Counted from the stretch's first letter, positions 36,640 to 50,332 are shown. The stretch is 64,000 nt of DNA from Typha latifolia (GCA_019914945.1 CM034110.1:687001-751000); one strand, 5' to 3'. A program made the numbers and translations. Notes: a model not told the origin generated them from the letters alone.

Positions 36640-37817
36640 CGAAGGGACTTTGCTTTCGATGTGATGAGCGTTTCACCCCCGATCATTAGTGTTCTAAACC
36701 GATTGGGAGTGTGATGCTTATCGATGGTCTTAAGGAGGATGATGAGGTTGTTGATGATGGAGAGTGTCCAGAGGAGGTCCATGAGGAGACTGTTGAGGAG
36801 GGCGTGGAGAAAGATATCCAAGCTGAAATATCGATGCATGCATATTCGGGTACTTTCGCACCGAGGACCTTACGAGTAGACGGACTCGTTAGAAAGCATT
36901 GTGTGCACATCGTTATCGATTCGAGGAGTACACACAACTTTCTAGACGAGAGGTTAGTGAGGAGATTAGGTTTGGATGCCGAGCCGACCACGAGATTTGA
37001 CGTTGCTATTGGAGACGGCATGAAGCTTAAGGTAGAGAGCTTATGTCACCGGGTCGGTATATGAGTGCAAGGACACGACATCATTGTGCACTTGTATCCA
37101 TTGGCGCTATAAGGAGCGGACATTGTCCTTGGTGCTTAGTGGTTACAGAGTTTGGAACTCGTCGCATTTGATTTTCGGAGCATGTGGATGAAATATAAAT
37201 AAGGAAACAAAGATGTGTGGCTTGATGGTGTTCGGTCTTTACCGATTCCTGTGATGCAGCCTATGATGGGGCTGCCTTGTGCGTATGATTTGGCCTATCT
37301 TCTTCAGTTAGGACTAGCAGGAGATGAGCCTCAAACGAGTTCATATACTACCATTGAATTGTCTAATTTATTAGATAACTTTTCTGGACTGTTTGAGGAG
37401 CCATAGGAGTTGCCACCAAGGAGAGCGATGGACCATCGCATAGAGATTGTACCTAGGACTACACCGACGAACGTGAGGCCATATCAATATCCACATGTGT
37501 AAAAGGAAGTTATCTCAAAGATGGTTGCCGAGATGTTGGAGCAAGGTCTCATTCAACCAAGTCATTGCTCATACTCATCCTCCGTGCTATTGCTGCGAAA
37601 AAAGACGGGACATGGCGTTTTTGTGTTGACTATCGGGCAATAAACACTATTATCGTCAAGGACCGGTATCCCATTCCGATTATCGAGGAGTTGCTGGACG
37701 AGCTTGCAAGGGTGACTATATTTAGTAAGCTTGACTTGAGGGCCGGGTATCATCAAATTAGAGTTCACCCAGCGGATGTGCACAAAACTATATTTCAGAC
37801 TCCGAATGGGCATTACG
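36640..37817 (+). pseudogene. Ty3/gypsy element 1: protease and N-terminal reverse transcriptase
   Basis: A degenerate zinc knuckle (CFRCDERF, 36650-36700) precedes protease, where the active-site motif reads DSRST at 36918-36932 instead of DSGST, a GGG to AGG transition. RT begins about 37520 and is broken by a one-base frameshift near 37590. It then reads [17 protein letters not shown] and [15 protein letters not shown], ending at TPNGHYV where an LTR is inserted (37818). The catalytic part of RT is absent. Confidence 0.8.
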
Positions 37818-40800
37818 TGTAACGCCCCTACCTAGCATAGGCACGTGCACGCCCGCGCTCCCACAAGGCATGCGCGGCGCACGCGACAAGTTGGACGGGG
37901 CCCGTCACACACAGAGACACTCCTGTGCACATATATCATGACATCATCAAATATTACCTACTAATATATACATGCTCACATAATCCAACACCAAATAAAT
38001 CATACTATTAACCAAGTAAACTTATTAACATATGAATATCGAAGTTCACAATAATATACACTAGACCACTACATAATCTGGCAGGATCCACATAGGCCAA
38101 AACAAACCATCAAAATACAACTAAACAACTGATACACGAGTACACTATAATCTGATATGTATTATACAAATCACCATTTGATACAATAAAGTATAAATAT
38201 CAAATAATTGTACAACTCAATATCTAGTTAAACTATCTTCTATATTATCTCACATCTATAGCTCACTTCATCTTTACTCTAAAATATCTCCTCAAGATAT
38301 CTTAAGTCGCTATCCCGTACCATATATCTGAGGAGGTTAGAAAAGAAATAAGAGAGTCATGAGCAAAAGGCTCAGTGAATAGACCTTATTCTGAATCAGT
38401 GATGCTAAACAGATAGTAAATCATGTACTGGATAATATGAATCAGAAAGAGTATCATGTTATATAAATGTTCCTCAATAATACATAATTGAAAAATAGAT
38501 AACATGTTATGTCATAACTGATAAAATATATAATCCTCGACAATGTATAAATAAATCTCTATGTCATACCATCATCATAACTCTCTCTCAAATATAACAC
38601 ATATGATGCATGTCGATCATGATCATGCTTTAATATTAAATGCAACCATCTATGATACATATTGACAATTCGATAATCAGGTATAACAGATGATAATGAA
38701 ATCATATGCATTTCTCAACATCACGACCATCACTAACATCTCAGTATAATATCATCATACTAGACCACTGTGCACAATCAACACCCGATACCTGGTCAAC
38801 ATCATGTCCGAAGGCTTAGAGCATACTCTATTATCTGCAAGAGTATCTCAAATATAACCATACCCCGCCACCCACTAGGGTATCAATATCCATCCAGACC
38901 GGGCACCCACATAGTTGATAGAAACCTTATGAGGATAACTCGCCACATATGCTTTGACGAATGGCATGTGTCCGAATATCTGCTGCGTACACAGACTAAC
39001 GACCTCAGACGTAAAGCCAACAGGATCGCGACTATATCGAGCAATTAATCATCTCCAAGCATGCCCAAACCCTCGCGCCCACTCGGGTATCCTCACGCTT
39101 TCTATCAACTATTCTATCAATCACATTTCATGTTTTTTGTAACACCCCCGCCCGGCATGGGCACGTGCACGCACACGTGCGGCGCACGCGACAGGTCGGG
39201 TGAGACCTGTCCATGATCACATAATCCATCACCAAATAAGTCATACTATTCACCAAATAAACCTGTTAACATATGAATATCCCAGTCCATATTAATATAC
39301 ATTAGACCACTACATAATCTGGCAGGACCCACACAGGCCACAACAAACTATTAAGACACAACTAAAATAACTAATACAAGAGTACACTATGATTCAACCT
39401 GTATTATCCAAATTATCGTCTAATACAAAATAGTACAAATATCAAATTCTAGTACAACTCAATATCTGGTTAAACTATCATCTACACTGTCTCACATCTA
39501 TAGCTCACCTCATCATCATTCTAAAATATCTTCTCAAGATGTCTCAAGTCGCTATCACGTAACACATATCTGAGAGAGTTAGAAAATAAATAAATAGCGT
39601 CATGAGCAAAAGGCTCAGTGAATAGACCTTACCCCGAATTAGTGATGCCAAACAGATAGTAAATCATGTACTGGATAATATGAATCAGAAAGAGTATCAT
39701 GTCATGAATGAATATGTGAATGTATCATCAATAATATAAGTGAACAGTAGATAACATGTCATGACTGATAAAAGTATATAATCCTCGACACTAAATAAAT
39801 ATGTCACCACGTCATACGATCATCATAACTCTCTCTCAAATATGACATATGATGCATGTCGACCATGACCATGATATCAAATGCAACCATATATGATGCA
39901 TATTGATTACTCGATAATCAGGTAACCAAATGATAATGAAATCAGATGCATTTCTCAACATCACAATCATCACCAACATCTCGGTATAATATCATCATAC
40001 TTGACCATTGTGCATAATCAACACCCTGTACCTGGTCTCAACATCATGTTTGAAGGCTTAGAGCATACTCCGCGACCCGCAAGAGTATCTCAAATATAAT
40101 CATACCCCGCCACCCGCTAGGGTATCAACATCCATCTAGGCTGGGCACCCACATAGTTGATAGAAACCTTGTGAGGATAACTCGCCATATATGCCCTAGC
40201 GAACGGCATGTGTATGATTGTCTATGCGCACAGACTTAATTGACCTCGGACATGGGCCAAGAGATATCGCATATCAGCGACCATAATCATCACTCCAGGC
40301 ACCCCTAACCCTGGTGCCTACTCGGGTATCCTCACGCTTTCTATCAGCTATCATATCAATCCCATTTCATACTTTCCTTCTAAATGCCAAATCACATTTA
40401 TATATCCAGTACGATAACGAGTCAATGCATAACAGGAATCAAAAGAAAAATGATGCAATGTAGACTTGAACCATGTATCTAACACATGCATACTCGTGCT
40501 AGTCTATCACATTCACACTCATACTAGAAATCACTCCGACACAAGGTCATAACAGTATAATCATCTCTAATCATCTCTATTTATCATCATCATACTCATA
40601 TCCAAGATCAGCCTAATTCTATACATGATAAAATTATGCTCGACTGTAATCATCTCTAGATAAAGTCATATAATCATATTGGATGCCAAAATATGCATAT
40701 ACATAATATATAATATAATATAATTTGAGAAAGGCATCTAAGGGATAAGACTACTCACACTGATCAGAAGGCGCAAACCACGTATTCCTTACATCCGCCA

Positions 40801-41838
40801 ATCAACCAAGTAACACTCATCGCTAGCATGGTCCCACGAGTCTCACATAAGGGGGGTTCGGGATCTGAAAATATTCAAGTAATATTAGTTAATCGTTTAT
40901 CCAATTAGAATTAGTTCAAGTAGAATATAAGGTTTATTTGATTTAAAATCACTTCTTTTATTATATACATAACTAGATTCACATTATAGGTACGATTCAA
41001 ATATTATAACATACTATTATTATAAAATGCTAATTATAACATACGGAGAAAGGTTCGATTCTTTTTATTTAATATTCTAAATATATAATTATAAATTAAA
41101 AGCTAAACAATTATAAATGGGATATAAGTATAGATAAGATCTATTTATAATTAATTTATATTTCTTAGTCTATTTTGATTAATTAGAAGTTATATAGTAT
41201 TTACTTAATTATATAAAATAATTAATTAATTAATAAGACTAGTATCTTATTTTACACATGATAGTATATAATAAATTGTTAAGATTACTTAAATTATATA
41301 TTATGAATATCAGTACATAAATCTAATGATTATAATTTACACTATCTATTAATCTAATAGAAATATAAATACATAGTTAAATCAGATTAAGTATTACCTA
41401 TATTTATGCATAATAGTTTATAACCTAGTTAATCATTAATTATACTAATTATAATCAATAATCATCATGTTGAAGAATATACATTATTATTAAAATAATT
41501 AATGTCTAAATAATTTATCTACATTAATTAAGGAAGTAATACCTAATTAAATAAATAGACAAATATAAAATAAAGTAGATAATAAAATAATGTCACTAGT
41601 GCTGGGCTCGGCCCAGCACTATTCTAGAAGCTGAGGGAGGAGCTAAGAGAGAAAAAGAATGGAAGAAGGAAGAAAGAAAAAGAAGAAAGAGAAAGAAGAA
41701 AGAAGGAAGAAGAAGAAGAAGAGAGGAAGAAATGAAGGGAGTAGGAGGACTTGGCGCCGGCGGGAAGGGCACCGGCCATTGGTGGCCAGCCCGCGGCCGG
41801 CCTCTCGACGAGCCCGAGTTTAAGAGTGCAAGCAAGTG

Positions 41839-41869
<31 letters not shown>

Positions 41870-43730
41870 ACAAGCGAGAGAGAGAGAGAAAGAGATATTT
41901 AGAGAAAGAAAGAGAGAGGCAGTAGGGGGGATTTTGGCGGCGCCTGCGGCAGCGTTGGGGCCCGCCGTGGCCAACTGGCCGCAGCCAGATGGTTGTGGCC
42001 ACGCTAGGGGGTGCGTGGCACCCCCACGCTATGCCTAGCTGCATGGGCACGAGGCCGACCACACTGTGGCCGGCCACGTCGTGCCCATGCAGAACTTAAA
42101 TTTTTTTTTTAAGGATAGGTTGTTACATTTTCCTTCTAAATGATTGATCAAATGCATATATCCTGTACAATAACAAGTCAATGCATAATAGGAATTTAGG
42201 TGGAATAGGAATCAAGAGAAAAATGATGTAATGTAGTCTTCAACTATATCATCTCTCATCATCATATTCATATTCAAGATCAGCCTAATTATATGCATGA
42301 TAAAAATATGCTTGACTGTAATCATCTCTAGATAAAGTCATATAATCATGCTGAAGGCCAAAACATGCATGCACATAATATATAACATAACCTAATTTGA
42401 GAAAGGCGTCTAGAGGATAAGACTACTCACTCTGATCCGAAGATGCAAACCACATATCTCTTACATCCGCCAACCAACCGAGTGACACTCATCGCTAGCA
42501 AGGTCTACGGGGTCTCACATAAGGGGTTTAGGATTTGAAAATGTTTAAGAAACATAAAGTTAGTTGTTCATCTAATTAAAATCCGTTCGAGTAAAATATG
42601 ATGATTTATTAGATTTTAGAATTTCTACTTATCTTTATAACTAGCTAGATTTTTAATTACAGATAAAAATAAAAATATAAATATAGATGAAAACCTAACT
42701 ATAATTATATCTTGATTAATTAGATATTACTTTATAAAATAATAAATAAATACATAAGCCTAGTATTTTATTTGTTACAAAAATAACAATATATAATAAA
42801 TTAATAGAATTACTTAAAATGTATATCATAAGAATATTAGAATATAAATCTAATAATTATAATTTACAAATCTATCTATTAATCTAATATACATATAAGT
42901 AAATAAATAAATATAAGTATTACCTATATTTATGTGTAATAGTTTATAACCTAATTAATCATTAATTAATTATAATAAATAATGTTTAAATTATTTGTAT
43001 TAATTAAGACAGAAATACCTAAATAAATAAATAATAAAATTAAAAAGAATAAGAGATTACTAGTACTAGTGCTGGGCTTGGCCCAGTACTGGCATGCTAT
43101 AGTGATGGGCCGAGCCCAGCACTGTTGCAGAAAAACAAGAAGAGAAGAAGCAGCTTAGGAAGAAGAAGAAGAAAGGAAGAAGAAAGAAGAAGGAAGAAGA
43201 AAAGAGACGAAGGGAAGGAAGATGAGGGAGGTGCGGACTTGGGCCGGCGGGGAGAGCACCGGCCGCCGCTGGCCAGCCTCTCGCCGGCGGCTCTGCTCTG
43301 ACGAGCCCGAGCTCGGGCAAGAAAGAGAGGGAGAGAGAGAGAGGAAGAAAAGGAAAGAGAGGGGCAAATAAGGGATCTCACCAGCGGTGGCGGCTTCAAA
43401 GGAGGTGGCAGCGGGCCGACGTCGGCAATGAGGAGAGGAAGTAGTGCGAGAGAGAATGGAGAGAGAGTAGAGTGAGAGAGAGACCAAGAGAGAGATAGAT
43501 AGAGAGAGAGAGATTTAAGGAGAGATAGGGAAGGCGATGGAGGAGGGGTAGCGATGGCGCCGGGGCCCGTCGCAGCCGGTTGGCTATGGTAGTGGCAGTG
43601 GGCGCGTGGCGCCCCACCACGAAAGCTGCATGAGCAGCTTGCATGGGCACGAGGCTGGCCACACTATGGCCGGCCATGTCATGCCCAATATTAATTAATT
43701 AAATTTTTTTTTTAAGGTTGGGTTGTTATA
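37818..43730 (-). mobile_element. Tekay/Del-type LTR splitting gypsy element 1, itself split
   Basis: Starts TGTAACGCCCC right after the RT codons and ends GTTATA (expected GTTACA) at 43730. Its sequence is continuous if 39137-42127 is removed, leaving about 2.9 kb. Beyond 43730 comes CCTTTTCCCC with AAAATTTCGACCCTAAAA, which read on the minus strand resembles the polypurine tract before a Tekay 3' LTR. That means part of the internal region survives to about 43860. About 85 RT codons of the host element are missing at the junction, so there is no clean target duplication. Stem-loops at 38823-38846 and 38860-38883. Confidence 0.7.
39137..42127 (-). mobile_element. Nested solo LTR of the same family (2.99 kb)
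   Basis: Begins TGTAACACCCCCGCCC and ends GGTTGTTACA. It is inserted in the outer LTR between CATTTCATG and TCCTTCTAAAT, words that adjoin each other in the intact copy near 17925-17943. The T-rich flanks (TTTTT and TTTTC) fit a decayed 5-bp duplication. It carries stem-loops at 40065-40088 and 40102-40125, and GA-rich tracts at 41640-41910. Confidence 0.8.
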
Positions 43731-43869
43731 TTTTCCTTTTCCCCTTATAAAAATTTCGACCCTAAAATTTAAATCACACTAGTATTGTAAAAAAATCCAC
43801 ATATCTAGTTCGAGTACCTTCTAATCAAATCGACAATTGCACAATCTTACTTTTTAAATTTATTACCAC

Positions 43870-44620
43870 AAGTGGAGTATTTAGGCCACATCATTTTAGC
43901 GGATGGTGTAGCGACGAATCCTCAAAAGGTTGCATGTATGACCGTTTGGCCTATTCCTACTACTACTACCGGATTGAGAGGATTTTTGGGGCTGATCAGA
44001 TATTATCGACGCTTTATTGCCAGATATGGCAAGATCGCTGCTCCTCTCACTTCTTTCAAGAAGGACTCTTTTAGATGCATGGATGAAGCCACTTCAGCCT
44101 TTCTAAAACTAAAAATAGCAATGACGACGACAACCATTCTAGCGCTACCGGAATTAACTAAAGAGTTCATTGTGCAATGTGATGCATCGAGTGTTGGCAT
44201 AGGAGTTGTACTAATACAAGAAGGACGTCCCATAGCCTTTCTTAGTAAGGCTTTTTTACCAAAATCTCAGCAATTATCGACTTATGAGAGAGAGAGATGT
44301 TGGCAATTCTGCATGCGGTGACAAAGTAGAGGCCTTATTTGATCGGTAGACGATTTATTATCCGAACTGATGAAAGGAGCCTTCCATACTTTATAGGACA
44401 GCATATACACACTTCGGCACAGTAGCGATGGGTCATAAAATTGCTGGGATATGATGATAAAATCCAATACAAGTAGGAAATAGAAAATAGAGTGGCGGAT
44501 GCACTATTGCGCCAACCCAATACTACTCAGCTTGCATCCTATTCATCTCCTACCTTTCCCTTCCTTAATGAGCTGAGCTATTCATGTTCATTTGACCCAG
44601 ATATTTTGAGATTGTTGTAG
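43870..44620 (+). pseudogene. Ty3/gypsy element 1: end of RT and RNase H
   Basis: Resumes with QVEYLGHIILADGVA (43870-43915), the C-terminal end of RT, then LRGFLGLIRYYRRFI. RNase H follows with FIVQCDASSVGIGVVLIQ (44165-44220). Stops and a frameshift after 44300. The RNase H C-terminus and the integrase HHCC zinc domain are missing: sequence jumps to the integrase core near 44690. Confidence 0.8.
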
Positions 44621-44623
44621 GAG

Positions 44624-45736
44624 GTGATGGATGATTCAGAGTGCCATCCAGAGTTGGAAAATCGAGGCGGGTTGCTGCTTGACCGCGGATGCAAGCTGGA
44701 AGACATTTCTATGGATTTTATAGAGGGTCTTTCGCTGATACATGGTTATTCTGTTATCTTTGTGGTGGTTGATAGATTGAGCAAGTATGTGCACTTTTCG
44801 GCATTGTCACATCCGTTTTCAGCTAAGTCGGTAGTTGAAATTTCTGTTAGAGATATTGCTCGGTTACATGGCATGCCACGCTCGAATCGTGATCGTGTAT
44901 TTATGAGTAATTTTTGGACCGAGTTTTTTAGATTGTAGGGGACTCGATTGAACTTCAGTTCAGCCTACCATCCATAGACGGACGGCCAAACCGAGATGGT
45001 CAATCGAGGTATTGAGCAGTACTTGAGGTGCTTTGTTGGAGAGATGCCGAGACGATGGTTGGAGTTCTTACCATGGGCGGAGTGGTCTTATAACACCACC
45101 TACCATAGCAGCATTGACATGATTCCATTTGAGGTGGTGTATGGACGCACGACTTCGACGTTACGCGTTTATGATCCAGTGACATCTGTAGATCGTACAG
45201 AGGTAGACTTAGCTTTGATGGATAGAGATGCCACATTGAGGAGATTGCGTGCTCATCTTAAACTTGCTCAAAATTGCATGAATCAAGTTTATGATCGTAA
45301 CCATAGGGAGTAGAAGTTCGACATTGACAGTTAGGTGTTTGTGAGGTTGCAACCATATCAATAGGTGACCTTACGTCCGATACGTAACTAAAAGTTAGCA
45401 CATCGCTACTTTGGTACGTTTCGGGTGTTGGAGCGTATTGGTCCTGTTGCATATTGTTTGGAGCTACCGGAGGGGTCAAGAGTGCATCCTGTTTTTCATG
45501 TTTCATTATTGAGAGAGCGCATTAGAGATCATGAGATTGTTGGATCAGTTCTACCGGAGCCATTGGAGGAGATAGAGATCGTAGAGATAGTTCGAGTACT
45601 TGCTAGATGTCGACGACGACATGGTACTCGATTGGAGATGAAGATTCTAGTTGAGTGGCTTGGCAAGCCATCTGATGAGGCGACATGGGAGTTGGAGACT
45701 GATATCTTGGAGCGTTTCCTTGACTTTTCACCTTGA
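44624..45736 (+). pseudogene. Ty3/gypsy element 1: integrase core and chromodomain
   Basis: Integrase core from EDISMDFIEGL (44699-44731) through VVDRLSKYVHF. Several in-frame stops stand where the family has Gln or Trp, for example near 44936 and 44974. The C-terminal part ends with a chromodomain-like block (KILVEWLGKPSDEATWELE, 45644-45700), marking a chromovirus. A purine-rich tract (GGTGGGGGAAG, 45743-45753) leads into the 3' LTR. Confidence 0.85.
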
Positions 45737-45763
45737 GGGCAAGGTGGGGGAAGCATGGTGAGC

Positions 45764-46591
45764 TGATACACTTAGATAAGATCTTTTCTTATTGCATTAG
45801 CTGTTTATTTTTATTAAAATAAAATTTCTGTAGGTTGCGTTCAAACGCCCTTACGAACATCTGCATTAGGTTCGCAAATACAGAGAACGCATATGGTGCG
45901 TTCGAACGCGGTTGTGCGAGTTCGAACGCCTGCGGTTGGGCAAGTTCGAACTTCCTCGAACACTTGCATCGCGTTCGCACATATATAGAACATGTTTTGG
46001 TGCGTTCGAACGCGATCGACGGGAATCCTCTAGAATTAGAGTTTCATATTATTTTAGGACTTGTTGGCTAGCCTATATATATATATGGATGGCAGCCAAA
46101 TTTATTATGCAATTGAATTATTTATTTCTTGCCTCTTATCTTCTCTTTAGAATTCTCCCTCCTCCCTCTTCACCAACCTTCTACCTCTACCGTTGGCAAG
46201 GCTTCTCCTAACTTCTAATCTCCCTCGACTGTCGAGCCACCTCTCTTCTTTGGGATCTCGACCACTTCGTTCCCTTCGTCTACATCCTTTAACCACTTCC
46301 ACAATCCACTTTCATCTCCATATCCATCCATAATCCTAACATATACTCCACTCGTCACCACCACCATCACCTGCATTATTCTATATTTTAGTCCCTACTA
46401 CAGTTCGAATCTGCGAAGGGCGTAAATATAAAAGTTGTAGATCAGGAAGTTACGGAGTTAACCCAATTTGTTTCATAATTTTCTGACTATCTGAAAATAT
46501 TTGACGAATATTTTTCCACAGTCGCACAGACTGATTCTTATAATACATCCATATCTTAAAAAAATTATTGCGTAACCTATCTTTGGTATCA
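45764..46591 (+). mobile_element. 3' LTR of gypsy element 1 (TGATAC...GTATCA, 828 bp)
   Basis: Starts TGATACACTTAG directly after the polypurine tract and ends TTTGGTATCA. GCGTTCGAACGC occurs at 45898-45909 and 46002-46013, with weaker copies between. A primer-binding site lies 32 nt beyond the right end, which is expected of a 5' LTR, so this LTR is probably shared by two internal regions. Confidence 0.7.
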
Positions 46592-47970
46592 AATCTTATC
46601 AAGTGGTATCAGTGCTTATCAATTGGTATCAGAGCATAACAGTTATCCTGAAGTAGCTCACTAGTAGCAACTAAAACTACATTAAAGTATCTACTTACGG
46701 TTTCACTAGATCGAATAAAATTGTGCCTAATAACCGTATTACGAGCATTGTGCCCAATAATATGTAAGAACATAGACATTTTCTCCTAAATTGAGATATT
46801 GTTGGAATCCCTCAAGAGACATTTCTTTCTTAAAATTGTGCATAAATTAAATTAGGTAGATCTCTTTAATTGTATCATATCTATGCTTACCTTATATGTA
46901 CTATGTAATAGTCGATTGATATACTTTTCTTTCTCCATTTGTCGATATATAATATGTTTCATATTTAATTGATGTCTTTTTCTAAACCATGAAGAGAAAC
47001 AAATCCAATAGCCATTACACTAAATGATATAGCTTGCATATGCTCAATAGCATCTTCCATCAATGTCCATTCATACCAATAAACTCTTTTTTAATTCTAT
47101 GCGAAGAGTTATGCCGGAGACTATAAACATACGCATGATGTGAAATTCACTATACAAGCTAATAAATCCACCAATCTATGAAAACATGTGTGATGTATTG
47201 TTATAGTTTCAAATGTATTACAAAAGTTGGCACTAATTTATTATCAGATAGATCACTCAAATAAAAATTTAGCACTGAGGAAGTATCTTCACCATTTATA
47301 TTAGCACTAGCTAATAAAAAAGTACGCCATGTCCTTAGATAAACAAATTTTATATGTAAAAATGAAAATTGAGAAACTAAAAATGCTACATAAACCACGA
47401 AGAGGGAAATTTTTATCTTCTTTGTTTGATAATTTTACTGAAACACATGAGACCTGAAGTAAAATTACTTTGCAGAACTTCTTATGCATATAAAATTGCA
47501 AATGTATGTGAGATTTCTATTTTCCTCATCTATGTTCTCATCTAAAAGAAAATCAAATTTCACATGAAATAGGAAAGAAGTTGTTGAAGATAATTGATCA
47601 ACCAATAATAATAAAATCAATATGTTTCCCTTCAATCAATAAAACCAGTTCTCTACTTCTATGCTTACCAAAACTATTATATTACCTTGCATAGCTATGT
47701 AATGAAACATCAATATCAATCGTCTTTAATACTCTCCCTCTTGTCTCAATTTTAAATGGACTGATTGTGAAGTGAATTTTAAATGTAATGATTGTGAAGT
47801 GACTTGATTGGATAGTTGTCCTCTCTGCATATATAGACTATGGTATGGCTGTACAACATACAAACATCTAGTTAGATACATAGCAGAGAAGGAAGAAGAG
47901 GAAAGCCTATTCTCTTCAAAGCCATCCTCACCATTAACTCAGTCTTTTGTCTAGTTTTCCTTCTAGGTAA
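46592..47970 (+). other. Primer-binding site and decayed leader-like region
   Basis: TGGTATCAGAGC at 46624-46635 matches the tRNA-Met primer-binding site of LTR retrotransposons; a near copy (TGGTATCAGTGC) stands at 46604-46615. The following 1.3 kb is AT-rich with no recognisable gag or pol frame. It is either a decayed leader or unrelated intergenic DNA. Confidence 0.45.
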
Positions 47971-50332
47971 TGTGAAACCCCCATCAGATATACTTGCTCT
48001 TCATGTGAAAAGTACCCACGTGGTACTCACATGACCTAATAGTCAACATTTTCACAAGGTATTAAAGTATTAATTAGCTTTACTAAAAATATAAGTCCAA
48101 TACCCAATATAAAACACGGACGACAACAAATCTCCAGAAATACATGTCCATACAACCTAAAAAATCAAGCCCATGCAGGTGCGACTATTCATCTAAACAA
48201 AGTAGACATAAACAACTGATAATTAAATTGCAGCAGCTATTCCAAGATAAACGTGCGATCCACCACTAGATCTACAACATATTCTACCAAAAGATAGTGA
48301 GTATAAACATCCAGTAAGTGCAATCCACGATAGTCTAAAGATAATGTAAATATAGCAGATGTACATTTCATACTTAAACTAATAAGGTAGGAAGTAAAAT
48401 ACTGAATGAAAGAAATAACAAAAATCATAACTATCAGATATCCATAGATTATGTCTTAATTTATCATATAATTTATATATCATAATGAAAACTCATGCAG
48501 AGTATATCCATTCTTATTTACTCCATCATAGGCTCACGCAGAGCAATTTCATGTCCATTCACAAATCATACAAGCGACGATATGGGAATTATATATCTAG
48601 CGGTAACATCGCTTGCATATGCTTGGCGACACTACATATGATCGGTAGTCTATGGCCATCAGACTAAGGACTCCAATCGTAAGCCCATAACCATATATCT
48701 TTATCACCGCATACAACGGAATAAAGAGCACATAGCTCATTATCACATGTAGCGGAATAAAGAGCACGCAGGTCAATAGACGTTGTAACTCTACTTCATC
48801 AGATACTGCTTGGACTAATATTCCAACTTCACATACAATAGTTCATATTATTATGTCATTATTAATCTAATCAATATCACACGTCTCTAAAAAGCATGAA
48901 TTATATGAGCAGAATATGGTGATAACATACTATAAATAAAATAATAGTGAAATAAATACTACATATGACAATTATAATTGAATTAATATAACACTCATTA
49001 ATAACAAGCTAAGATTCACATTATCCCTAAACTATGAAAGATTCACTTGCTTGGAAAGTATATCCGGATTGCAATAAGCTCTTCTTAAATATAGATCTCC
49101 TCATGTGTCTCAAGATCATCTTTGTACGATAGTGTATCTACTAGTATATTGACGAGCATAATCGAGCATGAGCCAACCCTAATTCAATCTTATGCAATAT
49201 ATCATACTACAAGCTATTAAATAATATTTCTATGTCGGGTTACTAGGGTTTGGGATAAAGCTTTTTGGTCCAAAATTATAGTTAGCAAATTCTAACATAA
49301 AGATTTCAAGGCTTTATAAGAAAGAAAATGACAAATATTATCATTGAAGTGTGTCAAGATGTTTACTATAGTCCAATAACTAATATTATGATTTGAAATA
49401 CCAAATTAAAATTTGAGTTTAACAAAGTAGTATAGTCGTATAGATTAACATGATTAATGCTAACATTAAGGTAAAATAATTGTTGAGAAACTAAAGTGGA
49501 TGATTAAAATAATACAAATAATCATCTAACATAAGTAATGATGATAGCAATCCTGAATAATTATTTAATGTATAAATTTCATTAGCAACCATTATAGTAT
49601 TCATTGACAACTCTTAGTAACTACTCATATAAATTAGCTTGATTAATTAATACTGATTCATATCAATAATATTCAATAGTGATTGTAAAAGAATTATCTA
49701 ATTTAATATAATATGAATATATGATTATAATAGATAAAAATACGAAGGGAACTTAATTTTTAACATTAGTTTTCCTTAAGAAATAAGATTTTGAGAATAT
49801 AAATTAAGTTTAGCTATGCAATACGACTTCAAAAAGAAACTTCAAAAGTCAACTGCGGGAATGGGTTTATAACCCCTTTCTTTCGGGTTGAAAATAAAAA
49901 AAAGAGGTGGGCCCAAGAACTCACCTTATTAAGGAAAAAGTGGCTTAACTCGAACAGAGCGAGGGAGAAGCCTTGAGAGGGAAGAAGAAAGAGGAGAAGA
50001 AGAGAAACTGTTAATGAAAAAAATTATGATTTGGCAAACTAGAAGGAAAAAGGCACATAGGATTTAGTCTAGAAGGGGAAGGGGCGCACAGGAAGGAGAC
50101 AACCAGCGGCAGCATGACAAGGTCATCGGTGGTGGCTAATGACGAAGCCAAGAACCGGCAAAGCAAAAGTCTCATGGCAAAAATCAAATGAAAAGTCTAG
50201 GAAGCTGGTGGAGGGTAACTAAACGACGAGGACGATGAGGATGACGAGACGAATCTTCTTGGGTAGACACAAGGTCGAACGGTGGTCATCGGGATCGGAG
50301 AAGATGGAAATCTAATTTTTTTTTGTGTTACA
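47971..50332. mobile_element. Solo LTR-like element, TGTGAAACCCCC...GTGTTACA
   Basis: Ends resemble those of the 3-kb LTR family (TGTRACNCCCC / GTTACA), but the interior is different. It is about 2.36 kb, with no coding frame and no secure target duplication (GGTAA left, GGCTT right). Near 48700-48775 a CGGAATAAAGAGCACR word is repeated. A GA-rich region lies at 49960-50010. Its right border abuts gypsy element 2, whose 5' LTR it seems to replace. Confidence 0.5.

Noticed and set aside
43066..43677. Overlapping open frames of 84-110 codons on the minus strand
   Set aside because: Same cause: GA/CT-rich LTR tracts, also at 41596-42077; several frames open at once, none with a domain.
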